64,000 nt of DNA. Source: Paraconexibacter sp040581415 (GTDB lineage: Bacteria; Actinomycetota; Thermoleophilia; Solirubrobacterales; Solirubrobacteraceae). The position numbers were made by a program, and so were the translations under genes. The stretch covers positions 1,240,001 through 1,304,000 of the forward strand of contig NZ_CP114014.1 in the NCBI RefSeq assembly GCF_040581415.1, written 5' to 3'. This document shows positions 61,535-64,000 of this stretch, one piece after another. The notes under the pieces are model-generated. The model had not been told where the DNA came from. It made no database searches and worked only from the letters and a program-made list of their open reading frames with translations. The first letter of the stretch is position 1, and each line of letters starts with the position of its first letter.

Positions 61535-63305
61535 GCGCCGCGAGCGGCGCGTCCGCCTCCAGGCCCCACAGCCGCACCGTCGCGGCGCGTCCGCGCACCG
61601 GGCGCTCCTCGACGAACACCAGGTCGGGATGGTTGCGCTGCAGCCGCTGCTTCGTGGTCTCGCACACCAGGAGCTGACGGCGCACGTCCTTCGTCATCCC
61701 CTCGATCCGGGCCGCGATGTTGACGGCGTCCCCGATCCCCGTGTACTCCAGGCGGCGCTCGGACCCGACCGTCCCCACCATCACGGGGCCGCTGTTCAGC
61801 CCGATCCCCATGCGGAAGCCCTCGCCGCGCCCCGTCTCCTGCATCCAGTCGTTGAAGTGCCGGATCCGCACGAGCATCTCCCGTGACGCGGCGAGCGCGA
61901 GCTCGGCGTGGTCGTCCTGCGTGTAGGGCGCGCCGAAGAGGGCCATGATGCCGTCGCCCAGATAGGCGGTCAGCGTCCCGCCGTGGTCCAGGATCGCGGC
62001 GCTCATCTCCGACAGGTAGGCGTTGACGACCGTCACGACCTCCTCGGGCGAATGCGACTCCGAGTAGGTCGTGAACCCGCGCAGGTCGGAGAACATCACC
62101 GTGCACTCGATGCGGTCGCTGGCCAGGCGCACGTCGCCGTCGCCGTCCTCCATGACCTTCCGGGCAATGCTGTCGGAGACGAAGCGGCCGAAGACGTCGC
62201 GGACCCGCTGGCGCTCGAACGCCTCGGTGATGTAGTGGACGACGATCGAGCCGACGGCGCTCAGCCCGATGGCGGCGAGCGGCGCCACCGCGGGCAGCAC
62301 CCGGCCCCAGCCGAACGCGAGCTGCGTCAGCCCGGCGTAGGCACCGGCCGTGACGATGGTCAGCGCGAACGCGCGCAGCGGCCCGAAGCGCAGGTTGATG
62401 AACGGCCCCACGAACGCCAGCGCGACCGCGAGCAGGGTCCCGACCCAGCCGGGGACGGCGCGCAGCGGTGCGTCGCGGCGGACCGTGTCGAACGCGTTGG
62501 CGAGCACCTCCACGCCCGGCATCTGACCGCCACCCGCCGAGACGGCATGCACGTCGTTCAGGCTCGGCGCCGTCGCGCCGACGAAGACGACCTTGTCCTT
62601 GAACGTCTCCGTGAGCGTGGTCCCCGCGATGGCGCCCGCCCGCACATCGAAGAACGACACCGTCCGGAAGCTGCCGGGCCTGCGGTAGTCGACGTAGAAG
62701 CGGTCCGAGCCGAGCGTCGCCGGCGCGATCGGCGTGCCGCCGACCACCTCCTGCAGCGCGACCGGCAGCGTGGTGAGCCCGTCGACCGCGTAGTTCCAGC
62801 GACGGATCACCCCGTCGTCGTCCTTGATGATGTTGGTGCTCGCCCCGCGCGCGCCGGACTCCCTGAGCAGGCGTGGGTCCGCCCCGAAGATCTTGGTGTT
62901 GCCCTGCTCGTCGACCTCGGTGGTCGCCAGGACGACGCGGGACGCATCCTGGACCGCGAAGTAGAGCCGCTCGTCGTCGGCCGGGCTGCCGGACGCGTCC
63001 GTGAACTGCACGTCGTACGCGATCGCCCGCGCGCCCGCGCGGCGCAGCCGGTCGATCACCTGCGCGTGGAACCGCCGCGGCAGCGGGAACCGGTTGAGCT
63101 TGTCCAGCGACCGTGCGTCGATGGCGACGATCACGATGTCGTCGGGTGCCTGCGCGAGCCCGGCGAGCCGTAGCCGGGCGTCGACGCTGGACCGCTCGGT
63201 CGGGGCGAACGCACCGACCGCCGACAGGCCGACGGTCAGCAGAGCCGCCGTGACCGCCACCGCGAGCAGCAGGCCGCGGCGCAGCGCCCCGAAACGCCGT
63301 GTCAC
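61500..63305 (-). CDS. CHASE2-domain class III adenylate/guanylate cyclase
   Basis: A 601-residue membrane cyclase from GTG 63305. TM1 (~9-29) is followed by an extracytoplasmic CHASE2 sensor (~35-285: APDDIVIVAIDARSLDKLNRFPLPRR, AIAYDVQFTDAS), three TM helices (~290-350) and a cyclase domain (~390-560). Metal Asp residues are in VMFSDLRGFTTYSES and AYLGDGIMALFGAP; the transition-state Asn/Arg are in GDAVNIAARIEG. The base-selecting Lys of mammalian-type enzymes is replaced (TLTAYLGD), so substrate choice is uncertain. Overlaps the convergent RTX-like gene by 35 bp. Confidence 0.92.
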   Translation of the reverse strand: MTRRFGALRRGLLLAVAVTAALLTVGLSAVGAFAPTERSSVDARLRLAGLAQAPDDIVIVAIDARSLDKLNRFPLPRRFHAQVIDRLRRAGARAIAYDVQFTDASGSPADDERLYFAVQDASRVVLATTEVDEQGNTKIFGADPRLLRESGARGASTNIIKDDDGVIRRWNYAVDGLTTLPVALQEVVGGTPIAPATLGSDRFYVDYRRPGSFRTVSFFDVRAGAIAGTTLTETFKDKVVFVGATAPSLNDVHAVSAGGGQMPGVEVLANAFDTVRRDAPLRAVPGWVGTLLAVALAFVGPFINLRFGPLRAFALTIVTAGAYAGLTQLAFGWGRVLPAVAPLAAIGLSAVGSIVVHYITEAFERQRVRDVFGRFVSDSIARKVMEDGDGDVRLASDRIECTVMFSDLRGFTTYSESHSPEEVVTVVNAYLSEMSAAILDHGGTLTAYLGDGIMALFGAPYTQDDHAELALAASREMLVRIRHFNDWMQETGRGEGFRMGIGLNSGPVMVGTVGSERRLEYTGIGDAVNIAARIEGMTKDVRRQLLVCETTKQRLQRNHPDLVFVEERPVRGRAATVRLWGLEADAPLAAPISPAAPSPSP

Positions 63306-63487
63306 CGGCCGGTCCCCCTCGCTCCGCGCACGGCGTGAGCGTAGACGACCACCGCAGGCGCGCCGCGATCCTGCTCAACCTTCCCGCGCCGGTGCCGAAT
63401 ACGGGGCCGAGCAATCCGGCCCCGTCGCCCAGGATCAGCCGCCTTCTCCCGCTGCCGCGCGCAGCCGTCTCCGAACAGAAAGACCTC

Positions 63488-64000
63488 GTGAAGACCAAGA
63501 TCATCACCCTCTCCTCCGCCGCCGCCGCCCTGGCCCTGGTGGGCTCTGCCCAGGCTGCATACGGACCCGAGGCGCCGCAGCCGACCGACGCCCCCGGCGG
63601 CTACCAGCAGGTCATGACCGCCAAGACCGTCGGCGGCGGCGGCGGCACGCTGTCCGCCGGCTGGGGCAACGTGCGAGTGAACGTCAGCGTCCCGGCGGGG
63701 GCCTCCGGCTCACCGGTCCAGTTCAGGATCGTCGCGCCGAAGCTCTCGACCCTCGCCGCCGCCGTGCGCAAGTCGGGCTTCCGGAGGGTTCGCACCGTCA
63801 CCGGCGTCGCCGTCTCGCAGACGGGCGTGAACGGCGGGTCGGGCACGCGGCTCAAGCGTGCCGTGAAGATCAGCCTGTCCGCCGGCAAGCTCGGGAAGCG
63901 CGCCTTTGTACTCCGGTACGACGCCGCCAAGGGCCGCTACGTGCGGACGGCGTTCAAGCGCGAGAACGGCCGGCTCGTCGTGCGCATGGTCCGCCCGGTC
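63488..64000 (+). CDS. Secreted protein of unknown function (3' end beyond the window)
   Basis: An open frame from GTG 63488 to the right edge (171 codons, no stop). The signal peptide is VKTKIITLSSAAAALALVGS followed by AQAAYG. The mature part starts PEAPQPTDAPGGYQQVMTAKTVGGGGG, then a beta-rich domain with VRVNVSVPAGASGSPVQFRI and KISLSAGKLGKRAFVLRYDAAKG. It could be an anti-sigma- or IgG-like extracellular domain, but no family is recognised. Divergent from the cyclase by 182 bp in which I see no other gene. Confidence 0.7.
   Translation, partial: MKTKIITLSSAAAALALVGSAQAAYGPEAPQPTDAPGGYQQVMTAKTVGGGGGTLSAGWGNVRVNVSVPAGASGSPVQFRIVAPKLSTLAAAVRKSGFRRVRTVTGVAVSQTGVNGGSGTRLKRAVKISLSAGKLGKRAFVLRYDAAKGRYVRTAFKRENGRLVVRMVRPV

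Overview
This window comes from a chromosome of very high G+C. It looks like a Gram-positive actinobacterium, most plausibly of the Thermoleophilia/Solirubrobacterales type. That placement is inferred from gene content: a homodimeric AceE-type pyruvate dehydrogenase, a FadA2-FabG4-HtdX-like lipid cluster, many SDR and acyl-CoA dehydrogenase genes, and several secreted glycine/aspartate-rich RTX-like proteins. I saw no rRNA, tRNA, CRISPR array, transposase or phage gene. Both ends of the window cut through a gene for a secreted protein.

Layout. 1-16.6 kb is a mosaic of short operons: two acyl-CoA dehydrogenases, two SDRs, a crotonase, a 3-hydroxyacyl-CoA dehydrogenase, two MarR regulators, a P1-family autoprocessing hydrolase, a TauE-type exporter, a cupredoxin-like secreted protein and a zinc alcohol dehydrogenase. 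16.7-20.2 kb is a fadA-fadB beta-oxidation operon closed by a strong hairpin. 20.2-25.3 kb has a lipoprotein, a cytochrome P450, a tandem SCP2 protein and a TetR regulator. 25.3-25.8 kb is a gene-free stretch full of palindromes. 25.8-29.4 kb is a two-component system in one operon with a secreted RTX-like protein, divergent from a second RTX-like protein. The gap between them holds a symmetric array of half-sites one helical turn apart. 29.6-33.7 kb carries three VOC modules in two genes, a DJ-1/isonitrile hydratase-like protein with an AraC regulator, and small proteins. 33.7-37.7 kb has an acyl-CoA dehydrogenase, a ferric-reductase-like membrane protein overlapping apbE, and an SDR.

37.8-43.7 kb is a tight aceE-aceF-lpd operon for the pyruvate dehydrogenase complex, with a lipoyl domain on both E2 and E3. 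The interdomain linkers of aceF and lpd each contain the same 68-bp palindrome-ended DNA element, in the same reading frame and 65/68 identical. Related ends occur in the gene-free stretch at 25.6-25.8 kb. This is the most unusual signal in the window. 43.7-52.3 kb has a FlK-like thioesterase whose 3' end runs into a 166-bp inverted-repeat element, then an SDR, a Bcr/CflA exporter, a type II lumazine synthase, a TVP38-like protein, a CurA-type reductase whose start codon lies in a perfect 24-bp palindrome, small membrane proteins and an acyl-CoA synthetase.

52.6-59.5 kb is one long minus-strand operon: TetR, thiolase, HMW-FabG, MaoC, ACAD, ACAD. It resembles the mycobacterial fadA2-fabG4-htdX-fadE5 locus and has a 30-bp operator-like palindrome upstream. 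59.6-64 kb has a third RTX-like secreted protein, a CHASE2-class III nucleotide cyclase overlapping it tail to tail, and a truncated secreted protein.

Together the window suits an aerobic heterotroph using fatty-acid-like carbon, with several locally regulated acyl-CoA modules and a substantial calcium-repeat exoproteome. Most functional statements are family-level inference from motifs; no homology search was run.
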